64,000 bases of DNA from Gordonia phthalatica. GTDB lineage: Bacteria > Actinomycetota > Actinomycetes > Mycobacteriales > Mycobacteriaceae. The translations under genes were made by a program, and so were the position numbers. The stretch is taken from assembly GCF_001305675.1 (NCBI RefSeq), contig NZ_CP011853.1, positions 3,720,001 through 3,784,000 on the forward strand. Reading direction: 5' to 3'. Positions 7,426-14,184 of the stretch are shown piece by piece. Positions within the stretch are counted from its first letter, which is position 1. Each line of letters opens with the position of its first letter. The notes beneath the pieces were generated by a model, which was given only the letters and a program-made list of their open reading frames with translations, was not told the origin of the DNA and made no database searches.

Positions 7426-7474
7426 AGATTTGGCGACATCTTGCCGCTCTGAGCGGCAAGATGTCGCCAAATCT
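7426..7474. repeat. Dispersed palindrome family 1, copy B
   Basis: Perfect 23-bp inverted repeat (arm begins AGATTTGGCGACATCTTGCC) with a 3-nt loop, starting 8 nt after the DUF559 stop and ending 13 nt before the stop of the convergent crotonase. It could terminate both genes. It is nearly identical to copy C 24 kb away. Confidence 0.9.
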
Positions 7475-7487
7475 TCTGGGAGTTGCG

Positions 7488-8297
7488 CTACTTGCCCTGC
7501 CAGTTCGGTTCACGCTTCTCGGCGAAGGCGCGCGGGCCCTCCATCGCGTCGGCGGAGGTGAAGACCTTGAGGCCGAGTTCCCCGTTGACGGCCCACGGCT
7601 CCTCGGTGCCCCACGCCGGGTTCCAGTCCGACGGGCCGGACTGGGTGCGGTAGAGCATCTGCTTGCTGTACTGCACCGACAGCGGCGCGTTGGCCGCGAT
7701 CTTCCGAGCCAGCTCCAGAGCGGTGTCGAGCACCTGGTCGGCGGGCACGACCCGGTTGATCAGCCCCCAGTCGAGGGCGACGGCGGCCTCGATGCCGTCG
7801 CCGGTCAACGCCAGCTCCAGCGCCCGCTTCATCGGGAGCTGCCGCTGCAGCCGGATCACGCCGCCGGCGCCCGCGATCAGTCCGCGCTTCACCTCGGGGA
7901 GGCCGAAGACCGCGGTGTCGGCCGCGACCACCAGGTCGGACGCGAGCGCCAACTCGGTGCCGCCGCCCATCGCGAAGCCGTTGACGGCGGCGATGATCGG
8001 TTTGTCGAGCCAGTGCTGCGCCAGGCCCGCGAAGCCCCACTCGGGATGCCCCTCGGCGGCGATCGACTCACCGCGCGAGATGGCCTTCAGGTCGGCGCCG
8101 GCGCAGAAGGCACGACCGGTGCCAGTCAGCACGACCACCCGCGCGGCCGGGTCGGTGGCCGCCTTCTCGATCGCCTCGCCGAGACCGGTCGCGAGGGCGG
8201 CGTTGACCGAGTTCATCGCCTCCGGGCGGTTCAGCGTGATGACAGCGACGCCGTCGCGGAGGTCGTAGAGGACGGGGCTTGCGGACGTGTCCGACAC
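7488..8297 (-). CDS. Enoyl-CoA hydratase/isomerase (crotonase family)
   Basis: Crotonase-fold protein of 269 residues, expected to hydrate or isomerise an enoyl-CoA. The oxyanion-hole motif FCAGADLKAI is at about residues 63-72, and both usual catalytic glutamates are present, in GGGTELALASD and FGLPEVKRGL. It is the last gene of a minus-strand operon (SDR, SDR, SnoaL-like, crotonase) driven from the promoter shared with echA20. That context links it to degradation of sterol rings or side chain. The start is GTG 8297 with AAGGA upstream. I cannot assign it to a numbered EchA. Confidence 0.8.
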   Translation of the reverse strand: MSDTSASPVLYDLRDGVAVITLNRPEAMNSVNAALATGLGEAIEKAATDPAARVVVLTGTGRAFCAGADLKAISRGESIAAEGHPEWGFAGLAQHWLDKPIIAAVNGFAMGGGTELALASDLVVAADTAVFGLPEVKRGLIAGAGGVIRLQRQLPMKRALELALTGDGIEAAVALDWGLINRVVPADQVLDTALELARKIAANAPLSVQYSKQMLYRTQSGPSDWNPAWGTEEPWAVNGELGLKVFTSADAMEGPRAFAEKREPNWQGK

Positions 8298-8319
8298 TGC
8301 GGATTCCTTTCGCGAGAGG

Positions 8320-8691
8320 TCAAAGCGCCTTGCGGCGCGGAACGGAGAACGACGCGACGATCGTGGTGATCTCGCCGTCGTCGTTCACCACGAACGACTC
8401 CACCACGCGGGCGGCGAGCCCGAGCGGTTTCGGCTGAACGTGCACGTAATACGTGCTGTGCACGGTGTCGCCGTCGACGGAGGCCTCGAACTCGCTGATC
8501 GCGTGGATCAGTTTGAACTGCGGGCCGCCCTCCAGGCTGCGCGCGATGTGCGCGCCGTCGCGCCCGGTCTTGACGCCCAGCTCGGTGCGGGTGCACATCG
8601 GATGGAGCCGGACCGCGGACGCGTCGTGACTGACGAGCGCGTCGACGTAGGCGCGAGCGGCCGCGATCCGGTCCGCGTCAGCGAGCGCCAT
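8320..8691 (-). CDS. SnoaL/NTF2-like small protein in sterol operon
   Basis: Protein of 123 residues with the cone-shaped alpha/beta fold pattern of the SnoaL/NTF2-like group (helices at the N-terminus with VDALVSHDASAVRLHP, then strands such as DTVHSTYYVHVQ and ITTIVASFSV). Relatives include ketosteroid isomerases and polyketide cyclases. No catalytic residue can be assigned with confidence. It overlaps the upstream SDR gene by 14 nt and precedes the crotonase by 22 nt, so translation is coupled. It may be an isomerase or binding protein for a CoA-linked steroid fragment; this is inference from context. Confidence 0.6.
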   Translation of the reverse strand: MALADADRIAAARAYVDALVSHDASAVRLHPMCTRTELGVKTGRDGAHIARSLEGGPQFKLIHAISEFEASVDGDTVHSTYYVHVQPKPLGLAARVVESFVVNDDGEITTIVASFSVPRRKAL

Positions 8692-9574
8692 AGGCCTTGA
8701 CCTGCGCGGGCGACGCGGCGATCAGCTCGGCGATCACCGGCGTGAGCTCGGCGGGCTCCCAGCGGGCGCCCTTGTCGCGCGACGCGGCGCGCTGCCAGCC
8801 GTCGAGCACGGTGACGGTGCCGCCCTCCACCTCGAAGAGGCGGCCGGTCACGTCGCCGGACTCGGGCGAGCCGAGCCAGACGACCAGCGGGGAGATGTTG
8901 GCCGGGTCCATGGCGTCGAACGAGCCGTCCTCGGGGGCGGCCATCTGCGCGGCCATCGCGTCGCCGGCGCCCATGGTCATCTGGGTGCGCGCGGCGGGGG
9001 CGATGCCGTTGACGGTGACGCCGTAGCCGCCGAGCTCGGCGGCGGCCTGGATGGTCAGCTCGGCGATCGCGGCCTTGGCGGCGGCGTAGTTGCCCTGACC
9101 GACCGAACCGAAGATGCCTGCGCCGGAGCTGGTGTTGACGATGCTGGCCTGGACCTGCTCGCCGGCCTTGGCCTGCGCGCGCCAGTACGCGCCGGCATGG
9201 CGCAGCATCACGAAGTGACCCTTGAGGTGCACGCGGGTCACCGCGTCCCACTCCTCCTCGCTGAGCGAGAGCAGCATGCGGTCGCGCAGGAAGCCCGCGT
9301 TGTTGACCAGGACGTCGAGGCGACCGAAGGTGTCGATGGCGGTCTGCACGATCTTCGCGCCGGTGTCCCAGTCGGCGACATCGCCCGCGGCGACGACGGC
9401 TTCGCCGCCCGCAGCCTTGATCTCCTCGACGACGGTGGCGGCCGAGTCGGCGGCGTAGTCGTTGACGACCACCTTGGCGCCGTCGGCGGCGAAGGCGTGC
9501 GCGTGGGCGCGGCCGATTCCCTGGCCGGCACCGGTGACGATGACGACGCGACCGTCGTTCAGCTTGTTACTCAT
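8678..9574 (-). CDS. Short-chain dehydrogenase, Rv3548c-like
   Basis: SDR of 298 residues. The NAD-binding motif TGAGQGIG is at about residues 14-21, NNAG at about 91-94, the catalytic Ser in NTSSGAGIFG and YAAAK at about 163-167. The length and the C-terminal extension resemble the dehydrogenase part of peroxisomal multifunctional enzyme type 2, which oxidises 3-hydroxyacyl-CoAs. It occupies the place of Rv3548c in the M. tuberculosis cholesterol cluster, beside an Rv3549c-like SDR and divergent from echA20. It probably oxidises a hydroxyacyl-CoA sterol intermediate; the substrate is not determined. Confidence 0.78.
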   Translation of the reverse strand: MSNKLNDGRVVIVTGAGQGIGRAHAHAFAADGAKVVVNDYAADSAATVVEEIKAAGGEAVVAAGDVADWDTGAKIVQTAIDTFGRLDVLVNNAGFLRDRMLLSLSEEEWDAVTRVHLKGHFVMLRHAGAYWRAQAKAGEQVQASIVNTSSGAGIFGSVGQGNYAAAKAAIAELTIQAAAELGGYGVTVNGIAPAARTQMTMGAGDAMAAQMAAPEDGSFDAMDPANISPLVVWLGSPESGDVTGRLFEVEGGTVTVLDGWQRAASRDKGARWEPAELTPVIAELIAASPAQVKAYGAR

Positions 9575-9590
9575 GGTTTTTCGCTTTCTC

Positions 9591-10370
9591 TTAGGACTCG
9601 TTGCCCGCGTTGGCCGCGGCGAGGAAGGCCGGCTTCTCGCCGCCGCCGTGGACGGTGACGGTGGAGCCGGTGATGTACTGCGCGAGCGGCGAGAGGAAGA
9701 ACGCCACCGCGTTGCCGATGTCGGCGGGACGGGCGAGGCGACCCATCGGGATGGTCGCGCCGACGGCGGCGATGCCGTCGTCGTCGCCGTAGTGCATGTG
9801 GGAGAGCTCGGTCTCGACGGGACCGCAGATCACGGAGTTCATCCGGACCGAGGGTGCCCATTCGACGGCGAGCGAGTCGGTCAGGTTGTCGAGGCCCGCC
9901 TTCGCGGCGCCGTAGGCCGACGTGCCGGGCGACGGCCGGTGGCCGCTGACGCTGGAGATGTTGACGACGGCGCCGCCGCCCTCCTGCTCGACCATCACCT
10001 TCTGCGCGGCACGCGCGACGATCAGCGGCGCGATGAGGTTGAGCTCGACGATCTTGCGCGCGAAGTTGTCGGACGCGTCGGCGGCCAGCGCGAACGGCGA
10101 ACCACCCGCGTTGTTGACGACGCCGTCGAGCCGTCCGTGCTTGGCGACGATCCGGTTGATCATGTCGGCCACCGCGTCGGAGTCGCGGACGTCGCACGGG
10201 TAGAACTCGCGGTCGTCGTCGCCGGGGCGGCGGGCGCAGACGATCGGGACGGCGCCCAAGTCGTCGAGCACCTGCGCGATGCCCGCGCCGACGCCACGCG
10301 CGCCGCCGGTGATGAGGACGGTTTTTCCTGCCAGCCCCAGATTCACCGGGCTGTGCACTGCTTCGGTCAT
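9591..10370 (-). CDS. Short-chain dehydrogenase, Rv3549c-like
   Basis: SDR of 259 residues with TGGARGVG near residue 21, NNAGG, ISSVSG and YGAAK motifs, the normal set of cofactor and catalytic residues. The start is ATG 10370: the frame is open upstream, but a TACAGT -10 box lies exactly 6 nt before this ATG, suggesting a leaderless mRNA. It is the first gene of the operon that ends with the crotonase at 7,488 and is divergent from echA20 across the KstR2-like operator. By synteny it corresponds to Rv3549c. The substrate is probably a hydroxylated sterol-derived CoA ester. Confidence 0.78.
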   Translation of the reverse strand: MTEAVHSPVNLGLAGKTVLITGGARGVGAGIAQVLDDLGAVPIVCARRPGDDDREFYPCDVRDSDAVADMINRIVAKHGRLDGVVNNAGGSPFALAADASDNFARKIVELNLIAPLIVARAAQKVMVEQEGGGAVVNISSVSGHRPSPGTSAYGAAKAGLDNLTDSLAVEWAPSVRMNSVICGPVETELSHMHYGDDDGIAAVGATIPMGRLARPADIGNAVAFFLSPLAQYITGSTVTVHGGGEKPAFLAAANAGNES

Positions 10371-10376
10371 GGTGCT

Positions 10377-10382
10377 ACTGTA
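10377..10382 (-). promoter_or_regulatory. -10 box for leaderless SDR operon
   Basis: Read on the minus strand, TACAGT ends 6 nt before ATG 10370. The KstR2-like operator begins 9 bp upstream, so a bound repressor would cover the promoter. Confidence 0.55.
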
Positions 10383-10390
10383 ACAAACAA

Positions 10391-10406
10391 CCAAGCATTT
10401 GCTTGG
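10391..10406. promoter_or_regulatory. KstR2-like operator, copy 1 (SDR operon / echA20)
   Basis: CCAAGCATTTGCTTGG, a perfect 7-bp inverted repeat around TT, in the 91-bp divergent region. The same 16-mer (with one or two changes) recurs at 24683-24698 and 29840-29855. Its CAAG/CTTG half-sites resemble the published KstR2 motif as I recall it, though my recollection of the half-site spacing is narrower. Confidence 0.75.
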
Positions 10407-10461
10407 GTAGCTCCCACGCTCTCCCAAGAGCCCCTTTCCAGCCCCGAACAAAGGAGACGGT

Positions 10462-11226
10462 GTGCCGATCACCACCGCCCGAGCCGAATCCGGCATCGTC
10501 ACCGTGACGGTCGACTTCCCGCCGGTCAACGCGCTCCCCAGCGCCGCCTGGTTCGAACTCGCCGACGCGATCCTCGCCGCAGGCGCCGACCCGGAGACCT
10601 CCGTGGTGATCCTGCGTGCCGAGGGCCGCGGCTTCAACGCAGGCGTCGACATCAAGGAGATGCAGAACACCACCGGCTTCGGCGCCCTGATTGACGCCAA
10701 CAAGGGCTGCGCCGCCGCGTTCTCCGCGGTCTACGACTGCGCCGTCCCGGTGATCGTCGCCGTCAACGGCTTCTGCGTCGGCGGCGGCATCGGCCTCGTC
10801 GGCAACGCCGACGTGATCGTCGCGTCCGACGACGCCGTCTTCGGTCTGCCCGAGGTGGACCGCGGAGCCCTCGGCGCCGCCACCCACCTGGCGCGCCTGG
10901 TCCCGCAGCACATGATGCGCACCCTGTACTACACGGCGCAGAACGTGACCGCGCAGCAGCTGGTCCACTTCGGCTCCTGCTACAAGGCCGTTCCGCGCGA
11001 GGAACTGCTGGAGACCGCGCTGGAGGTCGCCCGGAAGATCGACGCCAAGGACACCCGCGTCATCCGCGCCGCCAAGGCCGCGATCAACGGCATCGATCCC
11101 GTCGACGTGAAGACCAGCTACCTGCTGGAGCAGCGCTACACCTACGAACTCAATCTCGCCGGCGTCGCCGACGAGCACCGCGATGCCTATGTGGCCACCG
11201 GAAAGACTCTGAAAGAGGGGAAGTGA
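10462..11226 (+). CDS. echA20: EchA20-like ring-opening hydrolase of HIP catabolism
   Basis: Crotonase-superfamily protein of 254 residues. EchA20 is known to open the first of the two remaining sterol rings hydrolytically, yielding COCHEA-CoA. The motif FNAGVDIKEM is near residue 62. The first canonical crotonase Glu is replaced (GGGIGLVGNAD), whereas FGLPEVDRGALG keeps the second, consistent with a hydrolase. The start is GTG 10462 with AAGGAG 5 nt upstream. It overlaps ipdA by GTGA and leads the operon echA20-ipdA-ipdB-ipdC, identical in order to Rv3550-Rv3553. Confidence 0.9.
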   Translation: MPITTARAESGIVTVTVDFPPVNALPSAAWFELADAILAAGADPETSVVILRAEGRGFNAGVDIKEMQNTTGFGALIDANKGCAAAFSAVYDCAVPVIVAVNGFCVGGGIGLVGNADVIVASDDAVFGLPEVDRGALGAATHLARLVPQHMMRTLYYTAQNVTAQQLVHFGSCYKAVPREELLETALEVARKIDAKDTRVIRAAKAAINGIDPVDVKTSYLLEQRYTYELNLAGVADEHRDAYVATGKTLKEGK

Positions 11227-12128
11227 CTGGCATGGCTGCCAAGACTGACAAGACGTCGAGCCTCGACGACGTCGTCGCCGAACTGCGCGACGGCATGACC
11301 ATCGGCATCGGCGGCTGGGGCTCCCGGCGCAAGCCGATGGCCCTGGTCCGCGCGATCGCCCGGTCCGACGTCAAGGACCTGACGGTCGTGACCTACGGCG
11401 GCGCCGACCTCGGCCTGCTGTGCGCCGCGGGCAAGGTGAAGCGCGCCTACTACGGCTTCGTCTCGCTCGACGCCGCACCGTTCTACGATCCGTGGTTCGC
11501 GAAGGCCCGCACCAGCGGCGCCATCGAGGCCCGCGAGATGGACGAGGGCATGGTCAAGTGCGGCCTCGAGGCCGCCGCCGCCCGCCTCCCCTTCCTGCCG
11601 ATCCGTGCGGGTCTGGGCTCCGCGGTCACCGAGTTCTGGGGCGACGAGCTCAAGACCATCGAGTCGCCGTACCCGGACGCGGACGGTCGGACGCAGACGC
11701 TCATCGCGATGCCCGCACTGAAGCTCGACGCGGCCTTCGTCCACCTGGACCTGGCCGACGCCCACGGCAACGCCGCCTACACCGGCGTCGACCCGTACTT
11801 CGACGACCTCTACCTGGCCGCCGCCGAGCGCCGGTACGTGGAGGCCGACCAGATCGTCAGCACCGAGGAGCTGGTCTCGTCGGTGGAGCGCGAGCGTCTG
11901 ATCGTGAACCGCATGAACGTGGACCGCGTGGTGCACGCCCCGAACGGCGCGCACTTCACCTTCGCCGGCGGCTACGGACGCGACAACGCGTTCCTGAAGC
12001 ACTACGCCGCGTCGGCCGCCGACGACGAGAGCTGGACCGCGTTCCGCACCCGGTTCCTCGACGTCGACGAGGCCACCTACCAGAACGAAGTCACCAAGTG
12101 GCAGGCCGAGCAGGAGGAAGCCAAGTGA
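11223..12128 (+). CDS. ipdA: IpdA, alpha subunit of COCHEA-CoA hydrolase
   Basis: CoA-transferase-fold protein of up to 301 residues. With IpdB it forms the hydrolase that opens the last sterol ring (COCHEA-CoA to MOODA-CoA); although CoA-transferase-like, it acts as a hydrolase. Recognisable stretches are MTIGIGGWGSRRKPMALVRA, VTYGGADLGLLCAAGKVKR and GNAAYTGVDPYFDDLY, matching my memory of Rv3551. GTG 11223 overlaps the echA20 stop (GTGA); ATG 11232 is an alternative start. It overlaps ipdB the same way, consistent with equimolar synthesis of the heteromer. Confidence 0.92.
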   Translation: MTGMAAKTDKTSSLDDVVAELRDGMTIGIGGWGSRRKPMALVRAIARSDVKDLTVVTYGGADLGLLCAAGKVKRAYYGFVSLDAAPFYDPWFAKARTSGAIEAREMDEGMVKCGLEAAAARLPFLPIRAGLGSAVTEFWGDELKTIESPYPDADGRTQTLIAMPALKLDAAFVHLDLADAHGNAAYTGVDPYFDDLYLAAAERRYVEADQIVSTEELVSSVERERLIVNRMNVDRVVHAPNGAHFTFAGGYGRDNAFLKHYAASAADDESWTAFRTRFLDVDEATYQNEVTKWQAEQEEAK

Positions 12129-12880
12129 GTACTGCAGAAATCACGCGCGCGGAGTACTGCGTCGCGGCCTGCGCGGACATTTTCACCGGCGCCGGCGAGA
12201 TCATGGCGTCGCCGATGGCCACCAACCCGCTGATCGGCGCGCGCCTGGCGCGGCTGACCACCGAACCGGATCTGCTGATCACCGACGGTGAGGCGCTGAT
12301 CCTGGCCGACACCCCGGCCGTCGGAAAGGTCGGCGCCATCGAGGGCTGGATGCCCTTCCGCAAGGTCTTCGACGTCGTCGCCTCCGGCCGTCGCCACGTG
12401 GTGATGGGCGCCAACCAGATCGACCGTTACGGCAACCAGAACCTGTCGGCGTTCGGCCCGCTGCAGCAGCCGACCCGCCAGATGTTCGGTGTCCGCGGCG
12501 CGCCCGGCAACACCATCAACCACCCGACCAGTTACTGGGTCGGCAACCACACCAAGCGCGTGTTCTGCGAGCAGGTGGACATCGTCGCCGGCGTCGGCTT
12601 CGACAAGGTGGACGAGCGCAACCCCGCGTACGACGACCTCAACATCCACCGGGTCGTCACCAACCTGGGCGTCTTCGACTTCGGCGGCCCCGGCCACACC
12701 ATGCGGGCGCTGTCGCTGCACCCGGGCGTCACCGCCGAGCAGGTGGCCGAGAACACCGGTTTCCCGATCTCCGACCTCGACTCGGCACCGGTCACCGCGG
12801 CCCCCACCGACGAGCAGCTCCGGCTGATCCGCGAGGTCCTGGATCCGAAGAGCCTGCGCGACCGCGAGGTCCGCTCGTGA
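12125..12880 (+). CDS. ipdB: IpdB, beta subunit of COCHEA-CoA hydrolase
   Basis: Protein of 251 residues, partner of IpdA in hydrolysing the last carbocycle of sterols. Family stretches include YCVAACADIFTGAGEIMASPM, GAIEGWMPFRKVFDVVASGRRHV and GVRGAPGNTINHPTSYWV. GTG 12125 (GTGAGTACTGCAG) overlaps the ipdA stop by 4 nt and is the only start that gives the usual N-terminus. It lies second to last in the echA20-ipdABC operon, and its own stop overlaps the ipdC start. Confidence 0.92.
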   Translation: MSTAEITRAEYCVAACADIFTGAGEIMASPMATNPLIGARLARLTTEPDLLITDGEALILADTPAVGKVGAIEGWMPFRKVFDVVASGRRHVVMGANQIDRYGNQNLSAFGPLQQPTRQMFGVRGAPGNTINHPTSYWVGNHTKRVFCEQVDIVAGVGFDKVDERNPAYDDLNIHRVVTNLGVFDFGGPGHTMRALSLHPGVTAEQVAENTGFPISDLDSAPVTAAPTDEQLRLIREVLDPKSLRDREVRS

Positions 12881-13971
12881 GCGACGACCAGAACGCACCC
12901 GCACCGCTGTCGACGCGGTTCACCGAGATGGTCGGGATCAAATACCCGATCGTGCAGACCGGCATGGGCTGGGTCTCCGGCCCGTCGCTGACCGCGGCCA
13001 CCGCCAACGCGGGCGGTCTCGGCATCCTCGCGTCCGCGACGATGACGTACGACGAACTCGAGTTCGCGATCAAGAAGACCAAGTCGCTGACCGACAAGCC
13101 GTTCGGCGTCAACCTGCGGGCCGACGCCACCGACGCCGAAGAGCGCGTCGACCTGATGATCCGCGAGGGCGTCAAGGTCGCGTCGTTCGCGCTGGCTCCC
13201 AAGAAGGAGCTGATCGCCAAGCTGAAGGATCACGGCCTGGTCGTGATCCCGTCGATCGGCGCCGCCAAGCACGCGGTGAAGGTCGCGTCGTGGGGCGCGG
13301 ACGCCGTCATCGTGCAGGGCGGCGAAGGCGGCGGACACACCGGTCCGGTCGCCACCACGCTGCTGCTGCCGTCGGTGATCGACGCGCTCGGCGGCCAGGA
13401 CGGCCCCACCTCGATTCCGGTGGTCGCCGCGGGCGGCTTCTTCGACGGCCGCGGCCTCGTCGCCGCGCTGGCCTACGGCGCCGACGGCATCGCGATGGGC
13501 ACCCGCTTCCTGCTGACCTCCGATTCCGCCGTCCCCGACAGCGTGAAGCAGGAGTACCTGAAGCGCGGCCTCAACGACACCGTCGTCTCGAAGAAGGTCG
13601 ACGGCATGCCGCACCGCGTGCTCCGGACCGAACTCGTCAACGCGCTCGAGAGCGGTTCCAAGGCCAAGGCGCTGATCGCCGCGGCGCGGAACGCCAACGA
13701 GTTCAAGCAGATGACCGGCATGCACTGGAGCACCATGCTCCGCGACGGCGCGTCGATGAAGAAGTCGGGCGAGCGCACCTGGCAGCAGATCATCATGGCG
13801 GGCAACACCCCGATGCTGTTGAAGGCCGGACTGGTCGACGGCAACACAGAGGCCGGCGTCCTCGCCTCCGGTCAGGTGGTCGGCATGATCGACGACCTGC
13901 CCTCGTGCCAGGAGCTGATCACCACGATCATGACGCAGGCGCACGCGCGCCTGGCGTCGCTCCCCCGCTGA
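12877..13971 (+). CDS. ipdC: IpdC, flavin-dependent enzyme of HIP-CoA catabolism
   Basis: Nitronate-monooxygenase-like TIM-barrel flavoprotein of 364 residues. Motifs are YPIVQTGMGWVSGPSLTAATANAGGLG at the N-terminus, VIVQGGEGGGHTG (FMN phosphate region, about residue 145) and AAGGFFDGRGLVAALAYGADGIAMGTRFL. IpdC (Rv3553) is needed for degradation of the C and D rings and has been assigned to the steps between HIP-CoA and ring opening; I do not recall the exact chemistry with certainty. GTG 12877 overlaps the ipdB stop. A 17-bp terminator stem follows. Confidence 0.88.
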   Translation: MSDDQNAPAPLSTRFTEMVGIKYPIVQTGMGWVSGPSLTAATANAGGLGILASATMTYDELEFAIKKTKSLTDKPFGVNLRADATDAEERVDLMIREGVKVASFALAPKKELIAKLKDHGLVVIPSIGAAKHAVKVASWGADAVIVQGGEGGGHTGPVATTLLLPSVIDALGGQDGPTSIPVVAAGGFFDGRGLVAALAYGADGIAMGTRFLLTSDSAVPDSVKQEYLKRGLNDTVVSKKVDGMPHRVLRTELVNALESGSKAKALIAAARNANEFKQMTGMHWSTMLRDGASMKKSGERTWQQIIMAGNTPMLLKAGLVDGNTEAGVLASGQVVGMIDDLPSCQELITTIMTQAHARLASLPR

Positions 13972-13999
13972 CCCCTCGACAGCAGCACCCTCCCAAGAC

Positions 14000-14040
14000 T
14001 CAGGCCCGGCCGACGACGTCCCCTCGTCGGCCGGGCCTGA
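14000..14040. terminator. Terminator of echA20-ipdABC operon
   Basis: Perfect 17-bp stem (TCAGGCCCGGCCGACGA and complement) with a 7-nt loop, 28 nt after the ipdC stop. Confidence 0.85.
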
Positions 14041-14050
14041 CCCCATTTCC

Positions 14051-14108
14051 GCACCTGTTCCGTCTCCCGCACTCGGTCTCGACCGAGTGCGGGAGTCGGA
14101 AGCGGTGC
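14051..14108. repeat. Segmented hairpin, dispersed family 2, copy 1
   Basis: Three nested stems around a 2-nt loop: GCACC/GGTGC, TTCC/GGAA and CTCCCGCACTCGGTC with its complement, separated by symmetric 2-nt internal loops. The core and flanks recur at 17982-18059. It lies directly behind the ipdC terminator, so termination alone does not explain it. Confidence 0.8.
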
Positions 14109-14171
14109 GACTGGAGCGGGATGTGGTGCAGGACAGTCATCCCGACGACGGACCGTCGTCGAAATGCCCGA

Positions 14172-14184
14172 TAGGCTCCGGGCG
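14172..14184 (+). promoter_or_regulatory. -10 box for leaderless beta-propeller operon
   Basis: TAGGCT at 14172-14177 lies 6 nt before GTG 14184; there is no ribosome-binding site. Confidence 0.45.

Noticed and set aside
12532..14046. 504-codon frame antisense to ipdB-ipdC
   Set aside because: Overlaps the terminator and two confident genes; composition typical of a shadow frame.
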